Shown here in pieces: positions 34,897 to 43,633 of a stretch of DNA of 64,000 bases; position 1 is the first letter of the stretch; each line of letters opens with the position of its first letter. The notes under the pieces were generated by a model, which was given only the letters and a program-made list of their open reading frames with translations, did not search any database and was not told the origin of the DNA. Made by a program: the position numbers and the translations under genes. The DNA comes from Myxococcales bacterium (lineage in GTDB: Bacteria; Myxococcota_A; Polyangia; Polyangiales; Polyangiaceae): NCBI GenBank assembly GCA_004193285.1, contig SECP01000042.1:21231-85230 (forward strand), given 5' to 3'.

Positions 34897-36462
34897 ATGG
34901 CGCAGTTCGCAACGAATACGTCGCTGCCGCGGTACCTCAGGGTCGAACAAGAAAAAATCGAGAAGATTGCCCGGAGCTACGGGCTCGATTTCTTTCCGAT
35001 CGTGTTCGAGATGCTCAGCTACGACATGATGAACGAAATCGCCGCGTACGGCGGTTTCCCGAACCGCTACCCGCACTGGCGCTTCGGCATGGAGTACGAG
35101 CGGCTGAGCAAGAGCTACGAGTACGGCCTCTCGAAGATCTACGAGATGGTCATCAACTCCAACCCTTCTTACGCGTACCTGCTGGAGGGCAACAGCCTCA
35201 CCGACCAAAAGCTCGTGATGTGCCACGTGATGGGTCACGTGGACTTCTTCAAGAACAACTTCAGCTTTCGGGCCACGGATCTGGACGCCGGCGAGACGGT
35301 GACGGACCCGATGAGGAAATCGGGCGAGAGCTACGCGCCGAACCGTAAGTGGGTCGACAAGATGGCGAACCACGGCTCCGCGGTGCGCCGCATCGTGGAC
35401 CGCTACGGCGTGCCGAAGGTCGAGGAGTTCATCGACACCTGCTTGTCGCTGGAGAACCTGATTGACCCGTGGTCACGCTTCGTGGTGCGGCGGCGTGAGT
35501 CCCGGCCGGACGAGGAGCCCGGGCAGATCGAGGTGCCGCGCCTCCGCGCGAAGGACTACATGGAGGAGTTCATCAACCCCTCCGAGTACATCGAAGAGCA
35601 GAAGAAGAAGCTGGAGGCCGAGCGCGACAAGGATCGCGGCCGCTTCCCCTCGCAACGCGAGCAGGACGTGCTCGCGTTCTTGCTCGAGAACGCCCCGTTG
35701 GAGCGCTGGGAGCGCGCCATTTTGAGCATCATCCGCGACGAGGCCTACTACTTCGTGCCCCAGATGCAGACGAAGATCATGAACGAGGGCTGGGCCAGCT
35801 TCTGGCACTCGCGCATGATGACGAACGACGTCTGCGACTGGAGCGAGATCGTGGACTACGCGGAGAACAACGCGGGCGTCATGGCGACGAGCGGCGGGCG
35901 GCTCAACCCGTACAAGCTCGGTGTGGAGCTCTTCCGCAGCATCGAGGAGCGGTGGAACAAGGGCCAGTTCGGGCGCGAGTGGGAAGACTGCTCGGATCTA
36001 GACGTGAAGAAGAACTGGGACCTCCGCCTGGGCCTGGGCCGGGAGAAGGTCTTCGAGGTGCGTGCGCTCTACAACGACGTCACGTTCATCGACGAGTTCC
36101 TGACGCCCGAGTTCGCCATCGAGCACAAGATGTTCACCTTCAACTGGTCGAACCGCAACGACCGCTTCGAGATCGATACCCGCGAGTTCCGCGCGGTGAA
36201 AGAGAAGCTCCTGGCGCAGCTGACGAACTTCGGCAACCCGTTCATCTACGTGGAGGACGGCAACTTCGATAACCGCGGCGAGCTCTTGCTCACGCACGAC
36301 CACCGCGGCGTGGATTTGCGCGCTGACTACGCGAAAGAGACGCTCAACAGCCTCGTGCGGGTTTGGCGCCGGCCAGTGTGCATCGCGACCCAAACCGACG
36401 GCAAGAAGGTGCTCCTGCGCTACGACGGCAAGGATCACTCGATGAAGCACGATGCTCCGTGA
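34897..36462 (+). CDS. spoVR: SpoVR-family protein
   Basis: 521 residues from the ATG at 34897; an in-frame TTG three codons earlier is less likely. Family features: IARSYGLDFFPIVFEMLSYD, FPNRYPHWRFGMEYE, VMCHVMGHVDFFKNN, IIRDEAYYFVPQMQTKIMNE and GWASFWHSRMM. SpoVR is needed for spore cortex formation in Bacillus and works with PrkA and YeaH in other bacteria; its biochemistry is unsettled. A sporulation role would suit a fruiting myxobacterium but is inference. The next gene starts inside its last codons. Confidence 0.95.
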   Translation: MAQFATNTSLPRYLRVEQEKIEKIARSYGLDFFPIVFEMLSYDMMNEIAAYGGFPNRYPHWRFGMEYERLSKSYEYGLSKIYEMVINSNPSYAYLLEGNSLTDQKLVMCHVMGHVDFFKNNFSFRATDLDAGETVTDPMRKSGESYAPNRKWVDKMANHGSAVRRIVDRYGVPKVEEFIDTCLSLENLIDPWSRFVVRRRESRPDEEPGQIEVPRLRAKDYMEEFINPSEYIEEQKKKLEAERDKDRGRFPSQREQDVLAFLLENAPLERWERAILSIIRDEAYYFVPQMQTKIMNEGWASFWHSRMMTNDVCDWSEIVDYAENNAGVMATSGGRLNPYKLGVELFRSIEERWNKGQFGREWEDCSDLDVKKNWDLRLGLGREKVFEVRALYNDVTFIDEFLTPEFAIEHKMFTFNWSNRNDRFEIDTREFRAVKEKLLAQLTNFGNPFIYVEDGNFDNRGELLLTHDHRGVDLRADYAKETLNSLVRVWRRPVCIATQTDGKKVLLRYDGKDHSMKHDAP

Positions 36463-36880
36463 GGTCGGGTCGGGGGCGGGGCCGGAGTGGCTCACTCGCC
36501 TCTCGCCCGAGGCGTGGATTCGCCAGGGCCTCGCGGAGCTGTCTCGCGCCGAGCAGCTGCTCGCTGCCCACGATCGCCGCGCGGCGGTGCTGAGCTTGCG
36601 ACGGGCGGCGGGCATGGCCTTGAACGGCGCGCTGTGCGTCTCCTGGCGAGAGTGGGGTCGCACTTACGTGGAGCACGTGCGCGCGCTCGAGGAAGACCAG
36701 GACCTGCCCGATGCAGTGCGCTCGGCCGCCAAGCTCCTCAACCGGGTAGAGGTCGTCCAAGAGCCCCAGGTCGTACGATTGACGCCGCCGAGCGAGAGCG
36801 CGCGCTGGGTTGACGCGGCGAAGACCATCATGGCTCACGCCTACGCCGTGGTGCACGGCAGCACGGGGCGACGCCCATGA
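36452..36880 (+). CDS. Small helical protein, possibly HEPN-like
   Basis: 142 residues. Its ATG overlaps the last 11 bases of spoVR. It is all-helical, and a run such as AELSRAEQLLAAHDRRAAVL followed by LRRAAGMALNGAL and a GRTYVEH element resembles HEPN proteins, but I cannot confirm the Rx4-6H catalytic motif. It ends in an overlap with the next gene, so spoVR, this gene and the TPR lipoprotein look like one transcript. It may be a SpoVR-associated conserved protein. Confidence 0.6.
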   Translation: MLREVGSGAGPEWLTRLSPEAWIRQGLAELSRAEQLLAAHDRRAAVLSLRRAAGMALNGALCVSWREWGRTYVEHVRALEEDQDLPDAVRSAAKLLNRVEVVQEPQVVRLTPPSESARWVDAAKTIMAHAYAVVHGSTGRRP

Positions 36881-38091
36881 GGGGCAAGTGGGCTCTGTGG
36901 GTCGTGTGCGCCGCTTGCTCGGGTCGAGCGCCGGCGGTGGCTCCAGCTACCACTGCCGCCCCGCCCGCCACCGGCGAGAGCGGCATGCCGGCGCCGCCAG
37001 CGCCGAGTCCGCCCCCGCTCAGCACGGTCACTACTCCGCCTCCTGCCTCTTCTCCCCTCCCGCCGACTGCGGGCACGGCTGCAAAGGCGCCGGTCAAGCC
37101 CGCGGCGCCCGCGCCGGCACCCGTCGAGGCAGCGGTGACAGACGGACTGGCGCGCGGCACGGGCGAGCCGTCCGACGAGCAGTTGTCTCTCGGGGACGCG
37201 GCGTACGCTGCCGAGAAGTACAAGGAGGCGCGCGCACGCTACCGGAAGGCGGAGCAGCTCGCCCCCAAAGACCCGGCGCCCAAGGTCGGCCTCGTGCGGG
37301 TGAGCGTGGCCGAAGCGAACCTGCCCCTAGACTACGCTTCGGCGCCGAACGAAGCGCGCATTCCTCCGTTGCTCAAGCAGCTGGACGCAGCGCTCAAGCT
37401 GGATCCGGATTTCGGCCCCGCGCTGCTGGAGCGCGGGCACCTGCTGCTGATTCAAGGCAAGGCGAGTGACGCGTCGGGCTCTCTCGCTCGAGCTGCGGAG
37501 AGGCTACCTCGCCATGCAGAAGCTCAGTCTGCGGTTGGGGTGGCTTTGGTCGCGCTCGGTCAGGCTCGAGAGTCCTTGCCGTACTTCGAGCGGGCGGCCG
37601 CGCTCGACCGCGACAGTCCGGATCGCTTGGGCAATTTAGGCGCCGCCTACCTGCTGCTCGGTCGCAGCGCGGACGCGGTCAAAGCGTTCGAGCGCGCCGC
37701 GCAGCTCGCGCCCAACGTGGCGCGCTATCAAAGCGACGTAGGAACGGCATATCTCGCAGAAAATCGGCTGGACCGCGCGCTGCCCGCGCTCGATCGAGCA
37801 GTGGCCTTGGAGCCGCAACGAGCGACCTACGTGGCCAATCTTTCTTACGCCCTCCAGCTTTCCGGCAACCTGGAAAAGGCAGTGGCGGCCGCGGAGCGCG
37901 CCACTCAGCTCGACCCCAAGCTAGGTAGCGGCTGGCTGAACCTCGGAACCGCCCTCGCCAAGCGGGGTGAGCTAGACAAGGCGGAAGCCGCCTTCCGCCG
38001 TGCACTGGCGTTGGATCCCGAAGATCCGCGAGCAAAAGCCAACTTAGAGGAGCTCGCGGAGCTCCGTCGCAAGAAATCTTCTGCCCCGTGA
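36877..38091 (+). CDS. TPR-repeat lipoprotein
   Basis: 404 residues. A short lipoprotein signal (MRGKWALWVVCAACSG, Cys14) is followed by an Ala/Pro linker to about residue 95 and then TPR repeats: LGDAAYAAEKYKEARARYRKA and later repeats ending ALALDPEDPRAKANL. TPR lipoproteins usually scaffold envelope complexes. The ATG overlaps the stop of the preceding gene by 4 bases. Confidence 0.83.
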   Translation: MRGKWALWVVCAACSGRAPAVAPATTAAPPATGESGMPAPPAPSPPPLSTVTTPPPASSPLPPTAGTAAKAPVKPAAPAPAPVEAAVTDGLARGTGEPSDEQLSLGDAAYAAEKYKEARARYRKAEQLAPKDPAPKVGLVRVSVAEANLPLDYASAPNEARIPPLLKQLDAALKLDPDFGPALLERGHLLLIQGKASDASGSLARAAERLPRHAEAQSAVGVALVALGQARESLPYFERAAALDRDSPDRLGNLGAAYLLLGRSADAVKAFERAAQLAPNVARYQSDVGTAYLAENRLDRALPALDRAVALEPQRATYVANLSYALQLSGNLEKAVAAAERATQLDPKLGSGWLNLGTALAKRGELDKAEAAFRRALALDPEDPRAKANLEELAELRRKKSSAP

Positions 38092-38120
38092 GGCCGAGCC
38101 CGGCTATCGTACTCGGCTCG

Positions 38121-39317
38121 ATGCAGGGCTTGCGGAAGGTACTGGAGCGAAGCTCGCTCGTTGCCTGCGGCGCGCTGTGGCTGGGGCTCAGCCAATGCGG
38201 CGGCACCGAGTTCAGTGCGGGTCCGGAGGGCGGCGCCGCTGGTACCGATAGCGGCGGGACGAAGGCGCAGGCCGGCAGCGGTGGTAGCTCTCCGAGCGGC
38301 GGTACCGCTGGCTCGAGCGGCGCGGCCGGGAGCGCTTCCGGGGGCGGTGGGCGCGGCGGCAGCGGCTCCACCTCGTGCATGTGCCCCGCCGGGAGCTACT
38401 GCTTGGAAGGCTCCATGGATTGCCTACCCTGCACCAACTTGGGTCGCCTCGCCTTCGACGAGCCGGTGCGGCTCGCGACCGTCTCGGATAATGGCGTGGG
38501 GTCGCGATTCCCACGCATCGGTGCCACGAGCACCGACCTCGTCTATCGCTTCGACGGCGTGGGCATGCGCTACACCGCGGATTCATCGACCAGCGCCGGC
38601 GGCGACGTCGCCTCCACGGATCCGAAGGACAGCGCGCCGCTCCTGCTGCGGGAGCCCGTGACGAGCCTGCCCGGCGAGAAGCTCACGCAGTATAACTTCT
38701 TGTTCGACCGCGCGGTCTTGGACGTCCGAGCGCTGCGGGTTGGTTCCTGGAGCGACGGCCTGCAAAGCACGGACCTTGCGCCGCCGCCTTTCAACAGCGG
38801 CGCGGGGGATTTCAGCGCCGCGGTCGCGCTGCACGCCTCGCCGGCCCGCGGCCGCGCCTTCTGGATGACGAACCGGGAAAGCGAGCTCGCTCCCGCTCCC
38901 AGGCCGCGGCTAGTCACCGCGCCGCTCGAGCTGGGCGCGCGCGCGGTGGACGTGGACGTGAAGCTGAGCGTCGGCGATGGTCAAAGCTGTGCCCCCTTGG
39001 ACCCCGCCCAGCTCCCACCGGAAAGCCCGCCCGTCGATCCGGACATGACTCCGTGGGTGACTACCGACGGAACGTTGCTCGTGTTCAGCACGACTCGGCT
39101 CGAGCCGGGGTGCGTGGTGGGCGCCCGAAAGAAGGACATCTACACCGCGCTGCTGCAACCTTCCAGCGGCCAGCCACCTGCTCCTGCCCTGTTGATGGAA
39201 GACGTCAACAGCGCGGATGACGACGTCGACCCCAGCTTTTCGGCTGACTTGTGCGACCTTTACTTTTCCTCGAACCGCGAGGGTAAGTTCGCCGTGTACC
39301 GCGCCCACCGCCACTGA
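38121..39317 (+). CDS. Gly/Ser-rich lipoprotein, C-terminal beta-propeller-like region
   Basis: 398 residues from the ATG at 38121; a GTG at 38088 overlapping the previous stop is an alternative. A hydrophobic segment ends LSQC, a lipobox, followed by a Gly/Ser linker (GGTAGSSGAAGSASGGGG) and a small cysteine cluster (CMCPAGSYCLEG, CLPCT). The C-terminal part has WD40-like/PD40-style phrases (LLVFSTTRL, DVDPSFSADLCDLYFSSNREG). Typical of myxobacterial surface lipoproteins; function unknown. Confidence 0.72.
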   Translation: MQGLRKVLERSSLVACGALWLGLSQCGGTEFSAGPEGGAAGTDSGGTKAQAGSGGSSPSGGTAGSSGAAGSASGGGGRGGSGSTSCMCPAGSYCLEGSMDCLPCTNLGRLAFDEPVRLATVSDNGVGSRFPRIGATSTDLVYRFDGVGMRYTADSSTSAGGDVASTDPKDSAPLLLREPVTSLPGEKLTQYNFLFDRAVLDVRALRVGSWSDGLQSTDLAPPPFNSGAGDFSAAVALHASPARGRAFWMTNRESELAPAPRPRLVTAPLELGARAVDVDVKLSVGDGQSCAPLDPAQLPPESPPVDPDMTPWVTTDGTLLVFSTTRLEPGCVVGARKKDIYTALLQPSSGQPPAPALLMEDVNSADDDVDPSFSADLCDLYFSSNREGKFAVYRAHRH

Positions 39318-39322
39318 GGCGC

Positions 39323-40606
39323 TTACTCGCCGCCCATCATCGTGACGTAGCGCTCGATGATGTCGCGCGCGTCCGCCGGTAGAGAGATGAACTGGAGCCC
39401 TACCGCGCCCGTGACGCGAGCCGCCTTGACCCAGCGCGCGGTCGCGTCCACCTCGACGACCCTGCCGGTCGTCGGCAGCGCGAAGCGCACCTTCACCAGC
39501 GCCTCCTGCTCGAAGGATTGAGGCGCCAGCACGAGCAGGCCACCGGTGGAGACGTCTTCGCTGCGCCCTTCCAGGAAGGTACCGCCGTGCGCAATGCGAA
39601 CGGGCGTGACGTACGGCGCCCGGGGGAACTTGCGCCGAGTAGAAGGCAGCGGCGCCGCGTTTGGTAGCGACCGCGGCGCGCCCGCGAGGGACGTCGCGCG
39701 CTCGCCCGGCCGCAGCGGCAGGGGCGGCGGGCCTTGGCGAATGCCGAGCAAGGAGCCAGGCGTGCCGGAGGGAGCCGCTTTGCGCAGCGCCAGGGAGAAC
39801 GCCTGCGCGTCGGCGAATCTGCCCTCGGGCTCGCGCGCGAGCGCGCACTCCACCGCCGACGCGAGCTCCGGGGGTAGCTCCGACACCTTGCTGAGCAGCG
39901 GCGTCAGCGGCTGGGTGGACACCTTGAGCAGCACCTCCCCGAAGTTGCCCTCGAACGGTACCGCCCCCGCCAGACACTCGTAGAGCGTGATCCCGAGCGC
40001 ATACACGTCCACCCGCGCGTCGACCTCGCGCGCCAGCAGCTGCTCCGGCGCCATGTACTCAGGGGTGCCGAGCAAGGCCCCGCTCTGGGTGAGCTTGTTG
40101 CTCTCGGTGGCTACCTTCGCGACGCCGAAGTCGAAAAGCTTGACGACCTCGCGGCCCTGCTCGTCGCGCGCCACGAAGACGTTGCTGGGCTTGATGTCGC
40201 GGTGAATGATGCCGCGGCGGTGAGCAGCGGACAGCGCCTCGCAGATGGCCACGCCGAGCCACGCCACCTCCGCCGCGCCGAGTCGCCGTCGCACCGCGAG
40301 GATGCCTTCCAGGCTGCGGCCCTCCAAGAGCTCCAGCACCAGGTACGGTGTTCCATCCTCCATCTCGCCCGCGTCGAGCGCGGCCACGACGCCGGGATGG
40401 CGAGCCGCCGACAGAGCGAGGGCCTCACGCAGGAGGCGGGCGCGCGGCTCTGGCGCAGAACGCTGCTCCGGCACGAGCAGCTTCAGCGCCACCGAGCGCT
40501 TGGTGTAGAGGTGCTCCGCCTCGAACACCGCGCCCGCTCCGCCGCGGGCGATCTCGCGCTTCAGTAGGTAGCGCCGATCGACGATCGAGCCGATCTCCAG
40601 GGACAC
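39323..40606 (-). CDS. Ser/Thr protein kinase with C-terminal PilZ domain
   Basis: 427 residues. A Hanks-type kinase domain (about 12-270) has ARGGAGAVFEAE, VALKLLV, HRDIKPSNVF, DFGVAK and GTPEYMAPEQ, all intact. A Pro-rich linker leads to a PilZ domain (about 322-427) whose c-di-GMP contacts are present: RKFPR (RxxxR) and EDVSTGG (DxSxxG). There is no membrane helix, so it is probably cytoplasmic. The fusion suggests kinase activity or targeting that responds to cyclic di-GMP; that link is inference from domains. Confidence 0.92.
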   Translation of the reverse strand: MSLEIGSIVDRRYLLKREIARGGAGAVFEAEHLYTKRSVALKLLVPEQRSAPEPRARLLREALALSAARHPGVVAALDAGEMEDGTPYLVLELLEGRSLEGILAVRRRLGAAEVAWLGVAICEALSAAHRRGIIHRDIKPSNVFVARDEQGREVVKLFDFGVAKVATESNKLTQSGALLGTPEYMAPEQLLAREVDARVDVYALGITLYECLAGAVPFEGNFGEVLLKVSTQPLTPLLSKVSELPPELASAVECALAREPEGRFADAQAFSLALRKAAPSGTPGSLLGIRQGPPPLPLRPGERATSLAGAPRSLPNAAPLPSTRRKFPRAPYVTPVRIAHGGTFLEGRSEDVSTGGLLVLAPQSFEQEALVKVRFALPTTGRVVEVDATARWVKAARVTGAVGLQFISLPADARDIIERYVTMMGGE

Positions 40607-40633
40607 GCCGGGGGATGATAGCCTGCGTCGAGG

Positions 40634-41932
40634 CTACTGTCCCACTCTCACGCGGAGCGGCTCCGGGGGCGGCAAAGCAGGCAATTCCCCGACGCGGATG
40701 CGGACGAGGGCCTGACGAGCGCTCTCGAGACGGCCGGTGAAGGCCCTCAGGCCGAACTCCGCGCCGGTGCGCTCGGCGTCCAGCCGCGCGCTGATCAGGT
40801 AGAGGCCCGGCCGGCCGAAGGTGAACTTCGGGCACAGCTCCGTGAGCAAGCTCGTCGCAGAGATGCTCTGACCGGCCGCCAGCGTCGTGTACGCCTGCCG
40901 ATCGGGAGCGCGATCATCCGGCTGAGGGTCGCAACCGCGAATACCATCCGGACCATGCACGATGTAGCTCACCAGCTCGCGTCGGAAATAGAGCTGCGTC
41001 TTGGCGCGGGCCCTGACCTCCACGAGCGCGGTCGCGGAAAGCTCGTTCGTCGCGTCCGACCCGTGAACGAGGCGCAGCTTCAACGGCTGAGTCGCGTCTT
41101 CTTCTGCCTCTGCGTCGGTCATCTCCGCCGTGACACGCACGTCCGGAGCCACGAGCTCTTTGGTTCGGGGATCGGTCTCGGCCAAAATCTCCGCGGGTAA
41201 GGTCGTCGGCTCCGCGATGAAGGGCGCTACCTGCTGCGACGCAACCTCCGTCTTCTTTCCTTGCTTCCACACCACGCGCGGCGGTTTGGGCGCGTAGCCC
41301 AGCTTCGGTGTCACGACTTGCCCGGTGGCGAGGCGCGAGTCACCCGCCGGCGAGATGCAGTAGAGGCGAGGGTCGAACGTCTGCACCAACCCTTCACCGG
41401 GCTCGAGCGTGCGCGGCTCTTCATCGGCGACCTGGCCGCCGAAGCCGTCCGGCAATTTGCACACCACCGGTGCGGGCTTCTTTTGCCATCGAGGCCGGGG
41501 CTTCTTCTCGTCCTCGGGAGGAGTCAGAGTCAACGTGAGGCGGCGCAGGTCGAAGCGCACGCGCGCCGACTCCGTACCCCGGTTCACCAGCGCGATGAGC
41601 CATAGCTCCCCGGCGGGTCGGGGTTGCACCTCGAGCCGGAGGTGCAGAGGATTGTCGGTGGGAGCGCTCTCCCCCGTCTTCTCCACCAGCGCCTTCACCA
41701 AGGCGGGGTCCGGCGGTGGGGGCGGCTCCGGCTCCGTGGGCCGGGCCGTGCCTGCCGGCACTTTGGGCGGCAACGCTGCGGCCGATGGCGCCGCGGTGGC
41801 CGAGCTGGCCGGCTCGGTCGACGCGTACGACGGAGGGTCCTCCCCTACGCTCGAGCCAATCGTCGTCTGGCGCCCGGAGCAGCCCAGCAGCGCGGCGAAG
41901 AATCCGAGCTCGACGAAAGTAAAAGCGCGCAT
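40634..41932 (-). CDS. Lipoprotein of unknown function
   Basis: 432 residues. The signal peptide ends LLGCSG, with lipid-attachment Cys18. An Ala/Pro-rich linker (about 25-75) is followed by beta-rich sequence with no motif I recognise (LWLIALVNRGTESARVRFDL, FGRPGLYLISARLD). The content resembles Ig-like or fibronectin-like envelope lipoproteins, but no family assignment is possible. Divergent from thiE with 14 bases between starts. Confidence 0.7.
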   Translation of the reverse strand: MRAFTFVELGFFAALLGCSGRQTTIGSSVGEDPPSYASTEPASSATAAPSAAALPPKVPAGTARPTEPEPPPPPDPALVKALVEKTGESAPTDNPLHLRLEVQPRPAGELWLIALVNRGTESARVRFDLRRLTLTLTPPEDEKKPRPRWQKKPAPVVCKLPDGFGGQVADEEPRTLEPGEGLVQTFDPRLYCISPAGDSRLATGQVVTPKLGYAPKPPRVVWKQGKKTEVASQQVAPFIAEPTTLPAEILAETDPRTKELVAPDVRVTAEMTDAEAEEDATQPLKLRLVHGSDATNELSATALVEVRARAKTQLYFRRELVSYIVHGPDGIRGCDPQPDDRAPDRQAYTTLAAGQSISATSLLTELCPKFTFGRPGLYLISARLDAERTGAEFGLRAFTGRLESARQALVRIRVGELPALPPPEPLRVRVGQ

Positions 41933-41946
41933 AGGCTGCCGCTACC

Positions 41947-42588
41947 ATGACCCCGCTGCGCGGCCTATACCCCATCGTGGACCTCGACGCGTTGTCGCAG
42001 CGAGACATCTCGCCGCTGCGTTTCGCGGAGGCGGTGTTGACCGCGCGCCCCCCGCTCCTGCAGCTCCGCGCAAAACACCAAGCGCCGCGCGCGGTGCTCG
42101 AGCTCTTGACCGCGCTCAAGCCACTCTGCCACCGAGCGGGCACACGGCTTTTCGCCAACGATAGACCGGACCTCGCGCTCTCGGCGGAGACAGACGGAGT
42201 GCACGTAGGTCAAGACGACGTGCCGCTGAGCGACGTGCGGCGCCTGCCCGGCCGTTTGCTGGTCGGAGTCTCCACTCACGATCACGAGCAGCTCGCGGCC
42301 GCGCTGGCAGAAAAGCCCGACTACGCGGCGTTCGGCCCCATTTTTCCGACGCGCTCCAAAACGGGAGCGGACCCGGCGCGCGGCCTGGACTCGCTCGCCC
42401 AGGCGGCTGAGCTCTCCCGCGCAGCGGGCGTCCCGCTCGTAGCGATTGGCGGGCTCACCCTGGAGGTCGCGAGGGAGCTCGGGCGCTTGGGCGTGGTCGC
42501 GGCAGTGATATCGGACTTACTAGCGGCCGGTGACAGCCCGTCGGCGATCGCGGAGCGCGCGGGCGCGTGGCAGCGCGCGCTGACCTGA
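41947..42588 (+). CDS. thiE: Thiamine-phosphate synthase
   Basis: 213 residues, normal length. It joins the pyrimidine and thiazole phosphates to form thiamine phosphate. Family motifs: LLQLRAKH, FANDRPDLALSAETDGVHVG, GVSTHDHEQL, FGPIFPTRSKTGADPARGLD and VAIGGLTLE. The TPP riboswitch often found before thi genes is absent; only 14 bases separate this start from the divergent lipoprotein gene. Confidence 0.94.
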   Translation: MTPLRGLYPIVDLDALSQRDISPLRFAEAVLTARPPLLQLRAKHQAPRAVLELLTALKPLCHRAGTRLFANDRPDLALSAETDGVHVGQDDVPLSDVRRLPGRLLVGVSTHDHEQLAAALAEKPDYAAFGPIFPTRSKTGADPARGLDSLAQAAELSRAAGVPLVAIGGLTLEVARELGRLGVVAAVISDLLAAGDSPSAIAERAGAWQRALT

Positions 42589-42593
42589 CGCGC

Positions 42594-43562
42594 TCACGTG
42601 CGGCGCAGCTTGGCGACCATCGCCTCGAGCGCGAGCTGAGGGCCGACGTTGCGCTCGATGTCGGCAAGCGCGCTGCGCACGATTTCGTGTCGTCGCGCCG
42701 CTCGGCGCGCGTCTTCTGGCTTCTCCGCCACGATCGCCCTCGCGCGGAGCGCCAGGACCTGGGCGAGGTGCGTCAGCAAGTCCGTGAGCTCCGCGCGCTC
42801 CAGCTTCAGCTTTTCGGCGAACGCGAGCGCGCCCGACAAGTCCGGCGCGTCCAGGCCAGCCAGGAGCTGCTCCGAGAAGGAGCTTCGGCGCGAAAGCTCT
42901 TCTGGGTCGGCCGAGGCGAGCGCCTCTTGCATGCTGCCATGAGCCAGCTGAGCGAGCTTCTCGTCCAGCCCCCGCGCCGCGAGGAGCTTGGAGACGACGG
43001 CGTCGGGCAAGGGCCCGAACCGCACCGGCAAGGTACGCGACCGAATGGTGTCCAGCAGCCGGCTCGGCTTGCTCGTGAGCAAGACGAAGAACGTCCGCGA
43101 CGGCGGCTCCTCCAGCGTCTTCAGCAGCGCGTTGGCGGCGGAGGTAGTGAGCTCCTCCGCGCTGCGCACGATGCAGACGACGGCGCGCCCTTCGTGCGGT
43201 GAAAAGCCTACGCGCGACAGCACGATGCGGCGCACCTGCTCGATGCTGATGCCGCTCGCTTCGCTGGCCTGGAGCACGCCCTTGTAGATGCCCCGCTCCA
43301 CGATCAACAAATCCGGATGAGCGGGCAGGTGGGGCGGCTCCTCCGAGAAGGTTTGGGCCCGCTTGCACGCAGAGCAGTGCTGGCATGCCAGCGGGGTGGG
43401 TGCTTCGCAGAGCAGCGCTTGGGCCAGCGCGAGCGCGGCCAAATTCTTCCCCACTCCGGGCGGCCCCTCGAAGCGGTACGCGTGGTGCACCTTCCCCGAG
43501 CGGAGGGCACGCTCCAGCGTCTTGATGGCGGGCTCTTGCCCAAGCACGGCTTCGAACGACAT
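42594..43562 (-). CDS. holB: DNA polymerase III delta-prime subunit
   Basis: 322 residues from the ATG at 43562 (MSFEAVLGQEPAI); longer frames upstream run over the divergent hisC start and are not credible. It is a clamp-loader AAA+ protein: Walker A GPPGVGKN, the zinc cluster CQHCSACK, the sensor region AANALLKTLEEPPSRTFFVL and arginine-finger-like SRTLPVRF. It helps load the beta sliding clamp. It converges on thiE and diverges from hisC. Confidence 0.9.
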   Translation of the reverse strand: MSFEAVLGQEPAIKTLERALRSGKVHHAYRFEGPPGVGKNLAALALAQALLCEAPTPLACQHCSACKRAQTFSEEPPHLPAHPDLLIVERGIYKGVLQASEASGISIEQVRRIVLSRVGFSPHEGRAVVCIVRSAEELTTSAANALLKTLEEPPSRTFFVLLTSKPSRLLDTIRSRTLPVRFGPLPDAVVSKLLAARGLDEKLAQLAHGSMQEALASADPEELSRRSSFSEQLLAGLDAPDLSGALAFAEKLKLERAELTDLLTHLAQVLALRARAIVAEKPEDARRAARRHEIVRSALADIERNVGPQLALEAMVAKLRRT

Positions 43563-43633
43563 CGCGTGGATTCGGCGGGGCGCCGGAGCATGCCAGACGC
43601 GGGGGGGCCGTGGTAGGTTTCCGCCCCTGCCAC

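Noticed and set aside
41933..41946. TPP riboswitch before thiE
   Set aside because: Only 14 bases separate thiE from the divergent lipoprotein gene; there is no room.
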